From: Glaciecola sp. XM2
GTDB lineage: Bacteria; Pseudomonadota; Gammaproteobacteria; Enterobacterales; Alteromonadaceae
DNA: 64,000 nt
Assembly (NCBI RefSeq): GCF_018595715.1
Contig: NZ_JAHEOJ010000020.1
Coordinates: 620,001-684,000, forward strand
Direction: 5' to 3'
Shown here: positions 27,045 to 37,840 of the stretch, piece by piece
Layout: each line of letters begins with the position of its first letter
Position numbering within the stretch: position 1 is the first letter of the stretch
Made by a program: the position numbers and the translations under genes
The notes under the pieces: model-generated
What the model saw: the letters and a program-made list of their open reading frames with translations, nothing else
Told to the model about the DNA's origin: nothing
The model's database searches: none

Positions 27045-27494
27045 ATGCGCAGTGTGAGTATCTTCGCCGGATCAGTCTATGGCAACGCGCAACACGTGGC
27101 TGAGGAAGTGCAAACAATGTTAGAAACCGAAGGTGTTAACTGCGAAGTTTTTACCGACCCAGCGACCTCTGACTTCTCTGATGCCGAGTCGGTATTGGTC
27201 ATAACATCAACTACCGGCCAAGGCGACATTCCCCCCAATTTAGAGTTCTTTCACTCGGAATTACGCGATACCTTTCCGTTGATGGATGGCAAGCCATTTG
27301 CCGTTGTCGCGCTTGGTGACAGCAGCTATGGCGATTCTTATTGTGGTGGTGGCAGACAGTTCTTTGAATTGTTGACCGAATTACAAGGTAAGCCAGTAAG
27401 TGAGCTATTTGAAGTTGACGCCATGGAGACCTTATCACCAGAAGAAGAGGTAGTGCCGTGGGTTAAAGGGCAAATTGAAGCGCTGACGCAATAA
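27045..27494 (+). CDS. yqcA: Short flavodoxin-like protein (YqcA/MioC type)
   Basis: The 149-residue protein has the flavodoxin phosphate-binding loop near the N-terminus (FAGSVYGNAQHVAEEV) and the FMN-contact regions TSTTGQGDIPPN and LGDSSYGDSYCGG. It matches the YqcA/MioC group of short flavodoxins, whose electron-transfer partners are poorly known. It lies directly after truC, as in E. coli, with an AAAGGAAA ribosome binding site. Confidence 0.9.
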   Translation: MRSVSIFAGSVYGNAQHVAEEVQTMLETEGVNCEVFTDPATSDFSDAESVLVITSTTGQGDIPPNLEFFHSELRDTFPLMDGKPFAVVALGDSSYGDSYCGGGRQFFELLTELQGKPVSELFEVDAMETLSPEEEVVPWVKGQIEALTQ

Positions 27495-27711
27495 GTACTT
27501 ATCTCATTATGTTAGGGTCAACGTGTTTGGCTCTAACAAGCGCCTGATGGCGGGCCAGTAACTCTCCTGTTTCTCAATGTCCCCACTGATATTGTGCAAT
27601 AAACAATCAATCAAGCAATCTTTCTATTTGTCGATATTTACTAGACTAAAGGATAGTTATCGGGGCTATTGTGCATACACTTTACGTGACTAAAGGCGGG
27701 AATAACCGCTG

Positions 27712-28755
27712 ATGAAGGCTTTCTGTGAAAGGCTTCAGCATGATTTAAGTTTGGCGTTAACGTTTTCGATGACGCTAGTCGGTTGTGTGTTTTTAAGCGT
27801 CTTTGGCATCCTAAGCTGGTTCAACTCAAATTACATATTAAGCGTTTGCCTGCTAACAGCGATGCTATTTGGCATTATAAATATTGTTCTGCTAAATACA
27901 AAATATCGCTACCTAACTACCCCTAACCTTTCTATCATCTGTGCATTTATCTGTTTTGTGTTGCTGATACTAGGCGGCAAAGATGAAACAGGCCTGTTAT
28001 GGACCTTTCCTTTGCTGATGATATCCATTGCTATATTACGCGTGTTTCAGGCCCTTGTTTTTTCGGTGGTTTACATTGTGTCAGTGGCCTACCTGTTTTC
28101 CATCTCGCAAAGCGTGAGTTGGATTGTCGACTATAGCGAGGTGGTTAGCTCTCGCTATATATTTTCTAGTATGGCACTAAGTGCACTCACCCTCGTGTTG
28201 ATAAAAATACAAGACAATACGAACAAGCTCCTTGAGTTAAAAAACATCACCGATAACCTTACCGGACTTTATAATCGAGGGGTGATCAGTACCGTACTCG
28301 GTGAAAAAGCAGCGAGACGTGATTCGGTCACAAAATCGACATTGCTGTTACTCGATATCGATCATTTTAAGGTGATTAACGATGATCACGGGCATTTGGT
28401 AGGGGATGAAATCCTTGTGCATTTTTCTGAAACACTACAAAGTGCCATTCGAGCGACCGATTTTGCGATTCGTTGGGGCGGGGAAGAGTTTTTAGTGATT
28501 CTTAAGCATTGTGAGTTGCATAATGCGTATGCTACCGCTGAAAAAATTAGGCAGAGCATTCAAAATCATCAAGAAATAACGTCGTTAATCGGTAAGCCTA
28601 TGACCGTAAGTATTGGCCTAGCTGAAATTGATCAGGGCGACGATATTAACCATGCCATTAAGTCGGCTGATAAAGAACTTTATTATGCAAAAGCTAATGG
28701 CAGAAACAAAATAATACCGCTAATCGACACAATGCAACCGGCGTTCAGCCAATAA
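27712..28755 (+). CDS. Membrane-bound diguanylate cyclase
   Basis: The 347-residue protein has about six N-terminal transmembrane segments (residues 13-165), forming a sensor of MASE type, and a C-terminal GGDEF domain with LDIDHFKVINDDHGH and GGEEF at 256-260. The I-site RATD (247-250) is intact, so product inhibition is expected. It is preceded by 217 bp that contain no gene and stands alone. The sensed signal is unknown. It is one of three cyclases in this window. Confidence 0.88.
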   Translation: MKAFCERLQHDLSLALTFSMTLVGCVFLSVFGILSWFNSNYILSVCLLTAMLFGIINIVLLNTKYRYLTTPNLSIICAFICFVLLILGGKDETGLLWTFPLLMISIAILRVFQALVFSVVYIVSVAYLFSISQSVSWIVDYSEVVSSRYIFSSMALSALTLVLIKIQDNTNKLLELKNITDNLTGLYNRGVISTVLGEKAARRDSVTKSTLLLLDIDHFKVINDDHGHLVGDEILVHFSETLQSAIRATDFAIRWGGEEFLVILKHCELHNAYATAEKIRQSIQNHQEITSLIGKPMTVSIGLAEIDQGDDINHAIKSADKELYYAKANGRNKIIPLIDTMQPAFSQ

Positions 28756-28763
28756 AATCTCTA

Positions 28764-29216
28764 CTATCCAGCTTGGTCCACGACTCGGCTAAACGGTTTT
28801 GCAAACGCCTCTTTTAAGAGCGCAGGTATCTGACATTTTTCGTAATTAGGTGTGGTTACCATGACATAGGTAATGCGCATCTGTGCTACTTGAAGCCACT
28901 GTCCATTGTCTTTTTTTGTACAATCCACTGTAAACTGAAACGATGTATTACCCACATGCGAAGTATGTACTTTAAGAGCCAGTACATCGTCAAATACGGC
29001 TGAGCGTTTCCAGTCGATATTAAGGCTTACTACTTGGTTTTCATAGTTAGCAGCCTGCAAGTTACTATAATCGCCTATCAAGGCTCTTAAATACTCAGTG
29101 GCCGCAATATCGGCATAGTCTGCGTAGCGTGCATTAAAAACCACGTTTTGCGCATCGCACTCACCATAGCGAGCGCGCAGGTAAAGCGTAAGATCATTTT
29201 TTTCGCAATAGGTCAT
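28764..29216 (-). CDS. Acyl-CoA thioesterase, 4HBT (hot-dog) family
   Basis: The product has about 150 residues with a hot-dog thioesterase pattern of the YbgC type: RYGECDAQNVVFNARYADYADIAATEYLRA, in which the Asp of GECDAQ matches the catalytic position. It probably hydrolyses small acyl-CoA thioesters, and the substrate is open. The frame extends to 29261, but that upper part forms the dapD terminator hairpin, so the ATG at 29216 is chosen. It lies 60 bases after dapD on the same strand and may be reached by read-through or have its own promoter. Confidence 0.83.
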   Translation of the reverse strand: MTYCEKNDLTLYLRARYGECDAQNVVFNARYADYADIAATEYLRALIGDYSNLQAANYENQVVSLNIDWKRSAVFDDVLALKVHTSHVGNTSFQFTVDCTKKDNGQWLQVAQMRITYVMVTTPNYEKCQIPALLKEAFAKPFSRVVDQAG

Positions 29217-29239
29217 ATCGGATTTTACTGTAGCAAATG

Positions 29240-29265
29240 AAAAAAGAGCATGAAGACTCATGCTC
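29240..29265 (-). terminator. Intrinsic terminator after dapD
   Basis: On the minus strand GAGCATGA and TCATGCTC form a perfect 8-bp stem with a 4-base loop, followed by six Us. It begins 11 bases after the dapD stop codon and ends the map-glnD-dapD transcript. Confidence 0.88.
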
Positions 29266-29276
29266 GTACACGATGT

Positions 29277-30101
29277 TTATTCAGCGCCGCGAAGCAGTTC
29301 GTTTATACCCACTTTGGCGCGTGTTTTGGCATCCACTTTTTTGACGATGATTGCTGCGTACAAACTGTACTTGCCACATTTACTGGGCAGGCTACCAGGC
29401 ACGACTACCGCACCAGCAGGTACTCTTCCATAATGTACTTCGCCCGTTTCACGATCGTAAATACGCGTGCTTTGGCCAATGTAAACACCCATCGATAAAA
29501 CGGCACCTTCTTCAACAATCACGCCCTCTACGACTTCTGAGCGTGCGCCAATAAAGCAATTATCTTCAATAATGGTTGGGCTCGCTTGTAGCGGCTCTAA
29601 TACACCGCCTATGCCTACACCGCCAGAAAGGTGAACGTTCTTGCCGATTTGAGCACATGAACCCACCGTTGCCCATGTATCGACCATTGTGCCGCTATCA
29701 ACGTAGGCGCCAATATTGACATATGAGGGCATTAACACGACGTTTGAGCCAATAAAAGTGCCAGTGCGAACCGTTGCAGGTGGAACCACTCGCATGCCTT
29801 CTTTAGCAAAGCGTGCAGCGTCATAGTCGCTAAATTTTAACGGCACTTTGTCATAAAAGGTTGATTCTGCACCTGGCATGACTTGATTATCGTGAAGTTT
29901 AAAAAATAACAAAACGGCTTTTTTTAGCCATTCATTGACCTGCCAGCTACCGTCTACTTTTTCAGCAACGCGGGCTTGCCCTGAGTTTAATAGGGCAATG
30001 GCATCTGCGACAGCGGTTTTCACTTCATTGGAGGCCGTTTGGGCGGTAAAGCTGTCGCGAGTATCAAATGCGTGTTCAATGGTTTGGGCTAGCTTGTTCA
30101 T
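29277..30101 (-). CDS. dapD: Tetrahydrodipicolinate N-succinyltransferase
   Basis: The 274-residue protein (the same length as E. coli DapD) consists of an N-terminal helical domain and a left-handed beta-helix with hexapeptide repeats ([39 protein letters not shown]). It succinylates tetrahydrodipicolinate in lysine and meso-diaminopimelate synthesis. Its start overlaps the end of glnD by four bases. The gene order glnD-dapD is the same as in E. coli. Confidence 0.97.
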   Translation of the reverse strand: MNKLAQTIEHAFDTRDSFTAQTASNEVKTAVADAIALLNSGQARVAEKVDGSWQVNEWLKKAVLLFFKLHDNQVMPGAESTFYDKVPLKFSDYDAARFAKEGMRVVPPATVRTGTFIGSNVVLMPSYVNIGAYVDSGTMVDTWATVGSCAQIGKNVHLSGGVGIGGVLEPLQASPTIIEDNCFIGARSEVVEGVIVEEGAVLSMGVYIGQSTRIYDRETGEVHYGRVPAGAVVVPGSLPSKCGKYSLYAAIIVKKVDAKTRAKVGINELLRGAE

Positions 30102-32731
30102 ATAGCGGTGTTCACTTCCGGTTGGTCGAGTTTCATAATTAACTGCTTTTTGAGCAGCACCTGTTGAGATTGGGTGAGGGCTTTGCCATCTTCGTTACAC
30201 ACAATGAAGATATCTTCTGCTCGTTCACCTATGGTGGCAATTTTTGCCATTTTAAGCGTAATATTTAAGTCTACGAATAGATGGCCAATTCGGGCTAAGA
30301 GTCCTGGCGCATCGAGCGCTTCCAATTCTACCAGCGTAGCGTTTTCATGACTCGAAAAAAATCGGATTTTAGTTGCAACGTCAAGCTGCTTCATGCGTCT
30401 AGACATGCGTCTTGAGTTGCTGTGAGAACGTCCTGGTTTTAGCAGTTGTTGTCTTACCGCAGTGGCTAAGTTCTGCACTCTATTGTCTGACTCTATGCGT
30501 TCACTGTTGTGATCAAGGATAATCATGGAGTCAAATACATAACCGTCTTGCGTCACGACAATTTGTGCATCGTGTATTGAGCAATTACGGCTGTCTAATA
30601 CAGAGGCAATTTGGGCAAAAAGTGCCGGTCGGTCATGGCAAAATATGAGTAACTCAGTGCCGGCTTGAGTCGTTTCGTTGCTTGCGGCCACAATGATTTC
30701 TTGTTCATCGAACTCACCCGCGTGGATAACAGTTTGTGTGTGCCATGCAATTTGCTTAGGTTTAAACCGAGCAAAGTAATCGTTGCTCATCTTTTGCCAA
30801 AATGGCATCACCGTTTCTTCACTTAAACCCGCGGCATCTAGTTGCACCAATGCCTGACGTTTGTGCTCAGATACTCTATCGACGATAGTACTTTGGCATT
30901 CTAAACCGTTGTCGAGGGCTTGCTGAGTTAGCAAATAAAGCTCTCGTAATAATGATGCCTTCCAGTCGTTCCATAGATTATCGTTAGTCGCGCGGATATC
31001 TGCTAGCGTCAGGGCGTAGAGCAAATCAAGGTGAGTATGGCTCTTTACCTCGGTTGCAAAATCTTTTATCACATCTGGATCGTAAATATCGCGGCGTTGA
31101 GCGACCACCGACATTAATAAATGCTGTTGTACCAACCAAGCAATCATATCTTGATGCTTTTGTGGCACGTCGTGGCGCGCGCAAAAATCATATACGTCTT
31201 TAGCACCGAGCTTTGAATGGTCGCCGTTACGTCCTTTTGCGATGTCATGAAAAATAGCGGCGATAAATAAGATTTCTGGTTCATCAAGGTTCTTGACGAT
31301 GCGCGAACAGCGCGGAAATTCTTTTGGCTCGGTGTAATAGCGTCTAACATGTTTCACCAAACGATGAGTGTGCTCGTCGACCGTGTAAGCATGAAATAAA
31401 TCAAACTGCATCATGCCCACGATTTTATCCCACTCGGGAATATAGGACTGCAAAATACCGTGGCGATGCATGATATCCCAGCCAAGGTCAAAAAATGCAG
31501 GATCGGAGACTAATTCAATGAAGGCGGTTCTGCACTCTGGGATCTCGATATAATAAGTCGATTGAAAGTCTCTACGCGCGTTGCGCAATGATCGAATGCA
31601 GTCACCATCGAGCCCGGTGACCTCAGGGTGATCTTTTATAAGCGATAAGAACTGCAAAATGGATAATGGTGAGCTAAAACATTGCTCATGTCGCGGACCA
31701 ATTAAGCCATCTTTGATGTAAAAGTCGCCGTTGATGTTAACCGGTCTAGCGAGGCTAATACCAAGAATATCTTGATGGAAGCGCTGCAGTAACATGCTGT
31801 TTAACTCTGTCACGCGCCGTACAATGCGAAACAGATGTTTCATCATTTTTTCAACGGCTGGCTTTCCTTCACCATACCCAAGTAGCTCTGCAACCTCTGG
31901 CTGATAATCAAACAGCAAGCGGTTTTCACTTCGCTTAGCGACCAGGTGCAAGGCGAACCTTATCTTCCAAAGGTTTGAGCGGCATTCAATGAGCTCAGCA
32001 TGTTCTAACTCTGTAAAATAACCGTGCCCGATGAGGGTCATGCCATCGTATTCATAAAAGTGCTTTTTCGCCACCCAACCAATGTTTTGAATATCTCTTA
32101 AGCACCCTGGGTTTTCTTTGATATTTGGCTCTAAGTTATAAGATGTGTCGTTAAACTTGCGGTGGCGTTTGCTTTGCTCGTCCATCTTGGCTAAAAAGAA
32201 GTCTTTACTAGACCATAATTTTTGCGTCTTTATCTTTGCCATTAAGGCATCAAAGGTATCTTCGCAGCCGCAAAGTCTTCTTGCTTCGACTAAGTTTGTT
32301 GCGATGGTCACATCGCCCTTTACTTGTGCGAGGGTTTCTTTGATGGTCCTAACCGATTGGCCAATTTCTAACTTAATATCCCATAAGAAGGTGATAAATT
32401 GACTAAGCGCATTTTGTGTTTCTGTGGGAATGCTCGCTTTACTGAGAATCAGTAGGTCGATATCTGAATAAGGTTGCAATTGACCTCTTCCATAACCACC
32501 AACAGCACAAAGCGTTAAGTGCTTTTGCTTATGCAAACTAAGCAACTGCCACGCATGACATAGCAGGGCGTCAGTGAACTTTGAGCGAGCAACAACCAAC
32601 TCATCCACGTGTATTGCATGGAAATTATCTTGTAGCCAAGTAAAGTTCTGTGAGACGCATGCCTTAAACTCTGCAATGTCATTAAGAGATGAAATGGCTT
32701 GCACTCTGCTTATCATACTGTCGAGCATCAT
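30098..32731 (-). CDS. glnD: Bifunctional PII uridylyltransferase/uridylyl-removing enzyme
   Basis: The 877-residue protein has the complete GlnD layout: a nucleotidyltransferase domain with GGYGRG (78-83) and the Asp90/Asp92 pair (YSDIDLL), a helical domain, an HD domain ([13 protein letters not shown]) for deuridylylation, and two ACT domains at about 695-770 and 805-877 for glutamine sensing. It signals nitrogen status by modifying PII proteins. It follows map by six bases. Confidence 0.96.
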   Translation of the reverse strand: MMLDSMISRVQAISSLNDIAEFKACVSQNFTWLQDNFHAIHVDELVVARSKFTDALLCHAWQLLSLHKQKHLTLCAVGGYGRGQLQPYSDIDLLILSKASIPTETQNALSQFITFLWDIKLEIGQSVRTIKETLAQVKGDVTIATNLVEARRLCGCEDTFDALMAKIKTQKLWSSKDFFLAKMDEQSKRHRKFNDTSYNLEPNIKENPGCLRDIQNIGWVAKKHFYEYDGMTLIGHGYFTELEHAELIECRSNLWKIRFALHLVAKRSENRLLFDYQPEVAELLGYGEGKPAVEKMMKHLFRIVRRVTELNSMLLQRFHQDILGISLARPVNINGDFYIKDGLIGPRHEQCFSSPLSILQFLSLIKDHPEVTGLDGDCIRSLRNARRDFQSTYYIEIPECRTAFIELVSDPAFFDLGWDIMHRHGILQSYIPEWDKIVGMMQFDLFHAYTVDEHTHRLVKHVRRYYTEPKEFPRCSRIVKNLDEPEILFIAAIFHDIAKGRNGDHSKLGAKDVYDFCARHDVPQKHQDMIAWLVQQHLLMSVVAQRRDIYDPDVIKDFATEVKSHTHLDLLYALTLADIRATNDNLWNDWKASLLRELYLLTQQALDNGLECQSTIVDRVSEHKRQALVQLDAAGLSEETVMPFWQKMSNDYFARFKPKQIAWHTQTVIHAGEFDEQEIIVAASNETTQAGTELLIFCHDRPALFAQIASVLDSRNCSIHDAQIVVTQDGYVFDSMIILDHNSERIESDNRVQNLATAVRQQLLKPGRSHSNSRRMSRRMKQLDVATKIRFFSSHENATLVELEALDAPGLLARIGHLFVDLNITLKMAKIATIGERAEDIFIVCNEDGKALTQSQQVLLKKQLIMKLDQPEVNTAI

Positions 32732-32737
32732 ATTGCT

Positions 32738-33535
32738 TTAGGCCTCGCTGTTGATAATGCGAGGCAAATCTTCATCATCTCTTAATGTTAATACTTCAAC
32801 ACCGGTATCGGTGACCAGCAAGGTGTGCTCCCACTGTGCACTGAGGCTGCGGTCTTTGGTTACGACGGTCCACTGGTCGGGTAGAATTTTGGAATAGCGT
32901 TTGCCAGCGTTAACCATCGGTTCAATGGTAAAGCACATCCCGGCTTTAAGTTCTTCGCCAGTGTTCGGGCGCCCGTAGTGGACCACTTGCGGGTCTTCAT
33001 GAAATACTGCACCAATGCCATGACCACAATATTCTCTAACAATTGAATAATGATGATTTTCAGCATGGGTTTGAATGGCGTGACCAATATCGCCAAGGCG
33101 CATTCCTGGCCTTACCATTTTAATGCCTTTATAGAGGCACTCTTGAGTAACGCGAATCAGACGCTCAGCAAGTATGCTAGGTTTACCCACTACGAACATT
33201 TTTGATGTATCGCCATGGTAACCATCTTTGATGACGGTCACATCTATATTTAGGATGTCGCCATCTTTTAGTTTTTTATCTGCTGGAATGCCATGACAAA
33301 TGACGTGGTTAAGCGATGTGCAGATAGACTTAGGGAAGGGCGGGTAGCCATAATTCAATGGTGCTGGAATGGCATCTTGCACATTAACAATATAATCATG
33401 ACAAATACGATTAAGCTCGTCTGTAGTAACGCCCTTTTTGACGTGTTCGCCTATCATCATAAGTACATCTGACGCCAATTTGCCGGCGACGCGCATTTTT
33501 TCAATTTCGTCTTGAGTTTTGATGGTGATACTCAA
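32738..33535 (-). CDS. map: Methionine aminopeptidase, type I
   Basis: The 265-residue protein removes the N-terminal methionine from nascent proteins. His81 (ICHGIP), the metal ligands Asp98 and Asp109 (NIDVTV, HGDTSKMF), the GHGIG histidine region and FTIEPM are all present. It is the first gene of the map-glnD-dapD unit and is divergent from rpsB, the classical arrangement in gammaproteobacteria. Confidence 0.97.
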   Translation of the reverse strand: MSITIKTQDEIEKMRVAGKLASDVLMMIGEHVKKGVTTDELNRICHDYIVNVQDAIPAPLNYGYPPFPKSICTSLNHVICHGIPADKKLKDGDILNIDVTVIKDGYHGDTSKMFVVGKPSILAERLIRVTQECLYKGIKMVRPGMRLGDIGHAIQTHAENHHYSIVREYCGHGIGAVFHEDPQVVHYGRPNTGEELKAGMCFTIEPMVNAGKRYSKILPDQWTVVTKDRSLSAQWEHTLLVTDTGVEVLTLRDDEDLPRIINSEA

Positions 33536-33682
33536 CGCATTTCCTCGTTACGTTTGTTCAGTTTTGCCCAAGAGTATACCACATGCGTGGCATTTCAATA
33601 TTACTCATTGATTCGACTTATAACTTTGTGTTGCTGGCGTTTTCCAATATGCGTATTTATACACGTAAATCCTAATTATTCC

Positions 33683-33711
33683 TTGCCTCTGCGCTTGTTA
33701 GATGATATAAA
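33683..33711 (+). promoter_or_regulatory. Probable rpsB promoter with GC-rich discriminator
   Basis: TTGCCT (33683-33688) and TATAAA (33706-33711) are separated by 17 bases. The next bases, GCGCGCGC, form a GC-rich discriminator typical of promoters repressed by ppGpp and DksA, as for ribosomal genes. The start point would be near 33718, about 170 bases before rpsB. Confidence 0.6.
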
Positions 33712-33717
33712 GCGCGC

Positions 33718-33888
33718 GCTGTTTTCATATGAGGCAGTACATACTTTAAATACACACACATATCGACACTGATTTCGGGGTGTCTGTAGCGGTGGGTTTG
33801 TTTATTTACAAAGCTTTGTAAACATCACCGGTTCGGATCGAAAGAAGGGATATGTGGAGGCCTAACCCCTACAATAGGATTATTAATC
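33718..33888 (+). promoter_or_regulatory. rpsB mRNA leader with probable S2 autoregulatory structure
   Basis: This untranslated stretch between map and rpsB contains no credible gene. It can fold into a long hairpin: CGGTG (33790-33794) pairs with CACCG (33826-33830) and encloses a perfect 18-base palindrome at 33805-33822. S2 is known to repress rpsB-tsf through the mRNA leader in gammaproteobacteria. The assignment to that mechanism is inferred from position and structure. Confidence 0.5.
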
Positions 33889-34617
33889 ATGGCAAACGTA
33901 TCAATGCGTGACATGCTCCAAGCGGGCGTGCATTTTGGACACCAAACTCGTTACTGGAACCCGAAAATGGGTCAGTACATCTTCGGCGCTCGCAACAAGG
34001 TTCATATCATCAACCTTGAGAAAACCGTTCCTCTTTTCAACGAAGCACTTTCTTTCTTAACTGGCGTATCTCATAACAAAGGTAAAGTATTGTTTGTAGG
34101 CACCAAGCGTGCGGCAGGCGAAGCAGTGAAAGAAGCAGCTATCAAGTGCGGTCAGTACTATGTAAACAAGCGCTGGTTGGGCGGTATGTTGACTAACTGG
34201 AAAACCGTACGTCAGTCTATCAACCGTTTAAAAGAACTTGAAAGCCAAAGCCAAGACGGTACTTTCGACAAGCTAACCAAAAAAGAAGTCCTTTTACTAC
34301 AACGCGAAATGACCAAGCTTGAAAGCAGCTTGGGCGGAATCAAAGACATGGGCGGTCTTCCAGACGTGATCTTTGTTATTGATGCTGATCATGAGCACAT
34401 CGCTATCACTGAAGCTCGTAACCTAGGGATTCCAGTAGTCAGTGTTGTAGACACCAACTCTAACCCAGACGGCGTAGATTACGTCATTCCTGGTAACGAC
34501 GATGCAATCCGCGCAATTCAGTTATACACAAACGCTGTGGCTGACGCGGTACTTAGCGGTCGTAATGGTGACGCTGGCGCAGCTGCAACAGACGAGTTTG
34601 TTGTAGAAGGCGAATAG
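33889..34617 (+). CDS. rpsB: 30S ribosomal protein S2
   Basis: The 242-residue protein opens with [24 protein letters not shown], the S2 signature, and contains [20 protein letters not shown] and [15 protein letters not shown]. It is part of the small ribosomal subunit. It heads the rpsB-tsf operon and is separated from tsf by a hairpin at 34636-34660. Confidence 0.98.
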   Translation: MANVSMRDMLQAGVHFGHQTRYWNPKMGQYIFGARNKVHIINLEKTVPLFNEALSFLTGVSHNKGKVLFVGTKRAAGEAVKEAAIKCGQYYVNKRWLGGMLTNWKTVRQSINRLKELESQSQDGTFDKLTKKEVLLLQREMTKLESSLGGIKDMGGLPDVIFVIDADHEHIAITEARNLGIPVVSVVDTNSNPDGVDYVIPGNDDAIRAIQLYTNAVADAVLSGRNGDAGAAATDEFVVEGE

Positions 34618-34635
34618 GCTTAAACAATATTTTGT

Positions 34636-34660
34636 AAAGGAGACGTTATGTCTCCTTTTT
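34636..34660 (+). terminator. Attenuator hairpin between rpsB and tsf
   Basis: A perfect 9-bp stem (AAAGGAGAC / GTCTCCTTT) with a 5-base loop and a short U-run lies 19 bases after the rpsB stop. Partial termination here would lower tsf expression relative to rpsB, or limit it to read-through. Confidence 0.75.
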
Positions 34661-34687
34661 ATCAACTAAATTTTGAGGAAAAGAACA

Positions 34688-35560
34688 ATGGCAGTGACAG
34701 CAGCACTGGTTAAAGAATTACGCGAGCGCACAGGCGCAGGCATGTTGGATTGTAAAAAAGCCTTAGTTGAAACTGATGGCGACGTCGAACAAGCGATTGA
34801 GAACATGCGTAAGTCTGGTCAAGCAAAAGCGGCTAAAAAAGCAGGTCGTATTGCCGCTGAGGGTGTAATTTTAACGCACGTTTCTGGCAACAAGGCGACA
34901 ATGCTTGAGCTTAACTGTGAAACTGACTTCGTAGCACGTGATGAAGGTTTCTTAGCATTTGGTAACGCGATTTTAGCGGTTGCCACTGAAAACGGCATCA
35001 ACGACATCGACACTTTAAACGCAGCAGAGCTTGATGGTAAATCTATCAGCGATACTCGCGATGCATTAGTGGCTAAAATTGGTGAAAACATCTCTCCTCG
35101 TCGCGTAATCAGCGTTGAAGGTGACAACTTAGGTGCATACGTGCATGGCGGTCGTATTGGTGTTATCGCTATTTTACAAGGCGGTGACGAAGAGCTTGCA
35201 AAAGATGTAGCAATGCACGTTGCAGCTTCTAGCCCTCAATTTGTTAAGCCAAGCGACGTACCTGCAGAAGTCGTAGCTAAAGAAAAAGAAATTCAACTTG
35301 ATATCGCCGTTCAGTCTGGCAAGCCTGCTGACATCGCAGAGAAAATGGTATCGGGCAGAATGAAGAAATTCACTGGCGAAATCAGCTTAACGGGTCAACC
35401 GTTCGTGAAAGATCCAAGCACAAGCGTAGGCGACTTGCTTAAGAGCAAAGGTGCTGACGTTATCAACTTCGTACGTTTTGAAGTGGGTGAAGGGATTGAG
35501 AAAAAGACGGAAGATTTCGCTGCAGAAGTTGCTGCACAAATGGCTGCTGCTAAGAAATAA
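34688..35560 (+). CDS. tsf: Elongation factor Ts
   Basis: The 290-residue protein begins [25 protein letters not shown], the EF-Ts signature, and contains the [13 protein letters not shown] core. It recharges EF-Tu with GTP. The ATG at 34688 is chosen because a GAGGA ribosome binding site precedes it; an in-frame TTG at 34673 would add five residues. A terminator follows at 35606-35631. Confidence 0.98.
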   Translation: MAVTAALVKELRERTGAGMLDCKKALVETDGDVEQAIENMRKSGQAKAAKKAGRIAAEGVILTHVSGNKATMLELNCETDFVARDEGFLAFGNAILAVATENGINDIDTLNAAELDGKSISDTRDALVAKIGENISPRRVISVEGDNLGAYVHGGRIGVIAILQGGDEELAKDVAMHVAASSPQFVKPSDVPAEVVAKEKEIQLDIAVQSGKPADIAEKMVSGRMKKFTGEISLTGQPFVKDPSTSVGDLLKSKGADVINFVRFEVGEGIEKKTEDFAAEVAAQMAAAKK

Positions 35561-35605
35561 TTTAGCAAGTCGCTTTTGCAAAACGCGATGTTCCTATACA
35601 CTATC

Positions 35606-35631
35606 AAGCACCTCAAATGGGGTGCTTTTTT
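35606..35631 (+). terminator. Intrinsic terminator of the rpsB-tsf operon
   Basis: AAGCACC and GGTGCTT pair around an 8-base loop, followed by six Us, 45 bases after the tsf stop codon. Confidence 0.88.
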
Positions 35632-35742
35632 ATGGCCAAAATATATTCGGTCACGCTATTTTACTAGCGCCCAGCACAATAAGCGCATTGGTCATAAAAA
35701 GCATGTTCACAGCACATAATAAACAAGAGGATATACCTGCAC

Positions 35743-36486
35743 ATGAGTAATTCACCTAAACCTGCCTATAGACGCATATTATTAAAACTCTCTGGTGAAG
35801 CCCTACTGGGGGATGAAAATTTTGGTATCGATGCCAAGGTGCTCGACAGAATGGCCCAAGAAATAAAAGAGATTGTAGAGCTCGGTGTTGAGGTGGGTTT
35901 GGTCATAGGTGGTGGCAATCTGTTTAGAGGCGAAGGCCTCGCCAAGGCAGGTATGAATCGCGTAGTAGGCGACCACATGGGTATGCTGGCAACGGTGATG
36001 AATGGTTTAGCAATGCGCGACGCCCTGCACAGAGCCTATGTAAATGCTCGCTTGATGTCTGCCATTCCTCTAAACGGTGTGTGCGATGCGTATAACTGGA
36101 CCGACGCAATCAGTTTATTAAAGTCTGGGAAAGTAGTAATATTCGCCGCCGGTACAGGAAACCCGTTTTTCACAACTGATTCGGCTGCATGTCTTCGCGG
36201 TATAGAGATTGAAGCGGATGCGGTGTTTAAAGCAACAAAAGTAGATGGCGTATTTAGTGCAGACCCGGTGAAAAACCCTGAAGCCGTGTTATTATCTCAA
36301 ATAAGCTACCAAGAAGTGCTCGAAAAAGAGCTAAAGGTAATGGACTTATCGGCCTTTACACTTGCCCGAGACCATAATATGCCCATTAGAGTATTCAACA
36401 TGAATAAGCCAGGTTGTTTAAAAGCGGTTGTGTTCGGTGACGATGAAGGCACCGTCATTGCTAATGTGGATAGAATACAAGAATAA
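35743..36486 (+). CDS. pyrH: UMP kinase
   Basis: The 247-residue hexameric-type kinase phosphorylates UMP to [28 protein letters not shown] and [16 protein letters not shown] are typical PyrH blocks. A 110-bp gap after the tsf terminator suggests its own promoter. It is followed by frr after nine bases. Confidence 0.97.
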   Translation: MSNSPKPAYRRILLKLSGEALLGDENFGIDAKVLDRMAQEIKEIVELGVEVGLVIGGGNLFRGEGLAKAGMNRVVGDHMGMLATVMNGLAMRDALHRAYVNARLMSAIPLNGVCDAYNWTDAISLLKSGKVVIFAAGTGNPFFTTDSAACLRGIEIEADAVFKATKVDGVFSADPVKNPEAVLLSQISYQEVLEKELKVMDLSAFTLARDHNMPIRVFNMNKPGCLKAVVFGDDEGTVIANVDRIQE

Positions 36487-36495
36487 GAGATTGTT

Positions 36496-37053
36496 ATGAT
36501 AGATGAAATTGAATTAGACGCGCGTGAGCGCATGGAAAAAAGCATTGTCGCACTTAAAGGTCAATTGAGTAAAATCCGCACCGGACGCGCACATCCTAGT
36601 TTATTAGACAGCATCATGGTGCCATATTACGGTGCCGACACCCCTCTTAAACAGGTTGCGAACGTGATTGCCGAAGACAGCCGAACGTTGGCACTCTCGG
36701 TGTTTGATAAGTCTGCTATTCAAGCCGTTGAAAAAGCGATTATGCAATCTGATCTTGGCTTAAACCCTATGAGCGCAGGTACGACCATCCGCATTCCTAT
36801 GCCAGCACTCACAGAAGAGCGCAGAAAAGACCTGATCAAGGTGGTTAGGAACGAAGCAGAACAAGGTCGTGTAGCGGTGAGAAATATCCGCAGAGATGCT
36901 AACAGCGACATTAAAGAGTTATTAAAAGAAAAAGAAATCAGTGAAGATGAAGCGCATGCAGGCGAAGAGAACATCCAAACTCTGACCAATGAATTCATCA
37001 AAATTATCGACGCGACCTTAGCCGATAAAGAAAAAGAGCTGATGGAAGTCTAG
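36496..37053 (+). CDS. frr: Ribosome recycling factor
   Basis: The 185-residue protein has the standard length and the blocks [14 protein letters not shown] and [23 protein letters not shown]. With EF-G it splits the ribosome after termination. uppS begins one base after its stop codon. Confidence 0.97.
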   Translation: MIDEIELDARERMEKSIVALKGQLSKIRTGRAHPSLLDSIMVPYYGADTPLKQVANVIAEDSRTLALSVFDKSAIQAVEKAIMQSDLGLNPMSAGTTIRIPMPALTEERRKDLIKVVRNEAEQGRVAVRNIRRDANSDIKELLKEKEISEDEAHAGEENIQTLTNEFIKIIDATLADKEKELMEV

Positions 37054-37054
37054 T

Positions 37055-37840
37055 TTGCTAAATCCAGACGCTAACAGCAGTGACAAGGTTTGTGCGGCAC
37101 TAAAAATGCCGCGCCATGTTGCTATTATCATGGATGGTAACGGCCGTTGGGCACAGCAGCGCAATAAGCTGCGTACCTTCGGTCATAAGGCTGGCGTTGA
37201 AGCTGTGCGTTCGTCAGTGACGTTTGCACGTAAAAAGGGTATTAAATCACTCACCTTATTTGCCTTCTCAAGTGAAAACTGGCAGCGCCCAAAGCAAGAA
37301 GTTGGCGTGTTGATGGACTTGTTTCATTTTGTGTTGAAAAGCGAAGTCAAAAAACTACACAAGAACAATATCCGTCTCAAAGTGATTGGCGACTTAAGTG
37401 GTTTTGACGTCAAACTGCAAGAAAAAATCAGTGCGGCTGAAGCGCTCACAGCGAATAATGATGCCTTAGTGCTTAATATCGCTGCGAACTACGGCGGAAG
37501 GTGGGATATCGTCAATGCCGCAAAATGCTTGGCAAGTTCAGTCGCTAGTGGTGACATTGGCTTGGACGATATTACCGAAGCTGCCTTTGACAAGCATATT
37601 AGTACACACGAATTTCCAGAATTGGATTTACTTATCCGAACGGGTGGCGATCACCGCGTTAGCAACTTTTTATTATGGCAGTGCGCTTATGCAGAGTTTT
37701 ATTTTACTGAAACGCTGTGGCCTGACTTTAACGAAAGTGTGTTTCAAACGGCGATAGACGACTTTGCCCAAAGGCAACGTCGCTTTGGCTTAACCGGTGA
37801 GCAAATCATGACCGCAGAAGTAGAGCCAAAAGCATGTTAA
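37055..37840 (+). CDS. uppS: Undecaprenyl diphosphate synthase
   Basis: The 261-residue cis-prenyltransferase makes the C55 lipid carrier for peptidoglycan and O-antigen. The substrate site [14 protein letters not shown] with its catalytic Asp, [11 protein letters not shown], and the C-terminal [18 protein letters not shown] are clear. The start is TTG at 37055, one base after frr. Its end overlaps cdsA by seven bases. Confidence 0.96.
   Translation: MLNPDANSSDKVCAALKMPRHVAIIMDGNGRWAQQRNKLRTFGHKAGVEAVRSSVTFARKKGIKSLTLFAFSSENWQRPKQEVGVLMDLFHFVLKSEVKKLHKNNIRLKVIGDLSGFDVKLQEKISAAEALTANNDALVLNIAANYGGRWDIVNAAKCLASSVASGDIGLDDITEAAFDKHISTHEFPELDLLIRTGGDHRVSNFLLWQCAYAEFYFTETLWPDFNESVFQTAIDDFAQRQRRFGLTGEQIMTAEVEPKAC

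Noticed and set aside
33512-33772. 86-codon open frame between map and rpsB
   Set aside because: It starts inside map on the other strand and covers the rpsB promoter; no ribosome binding site or family features.
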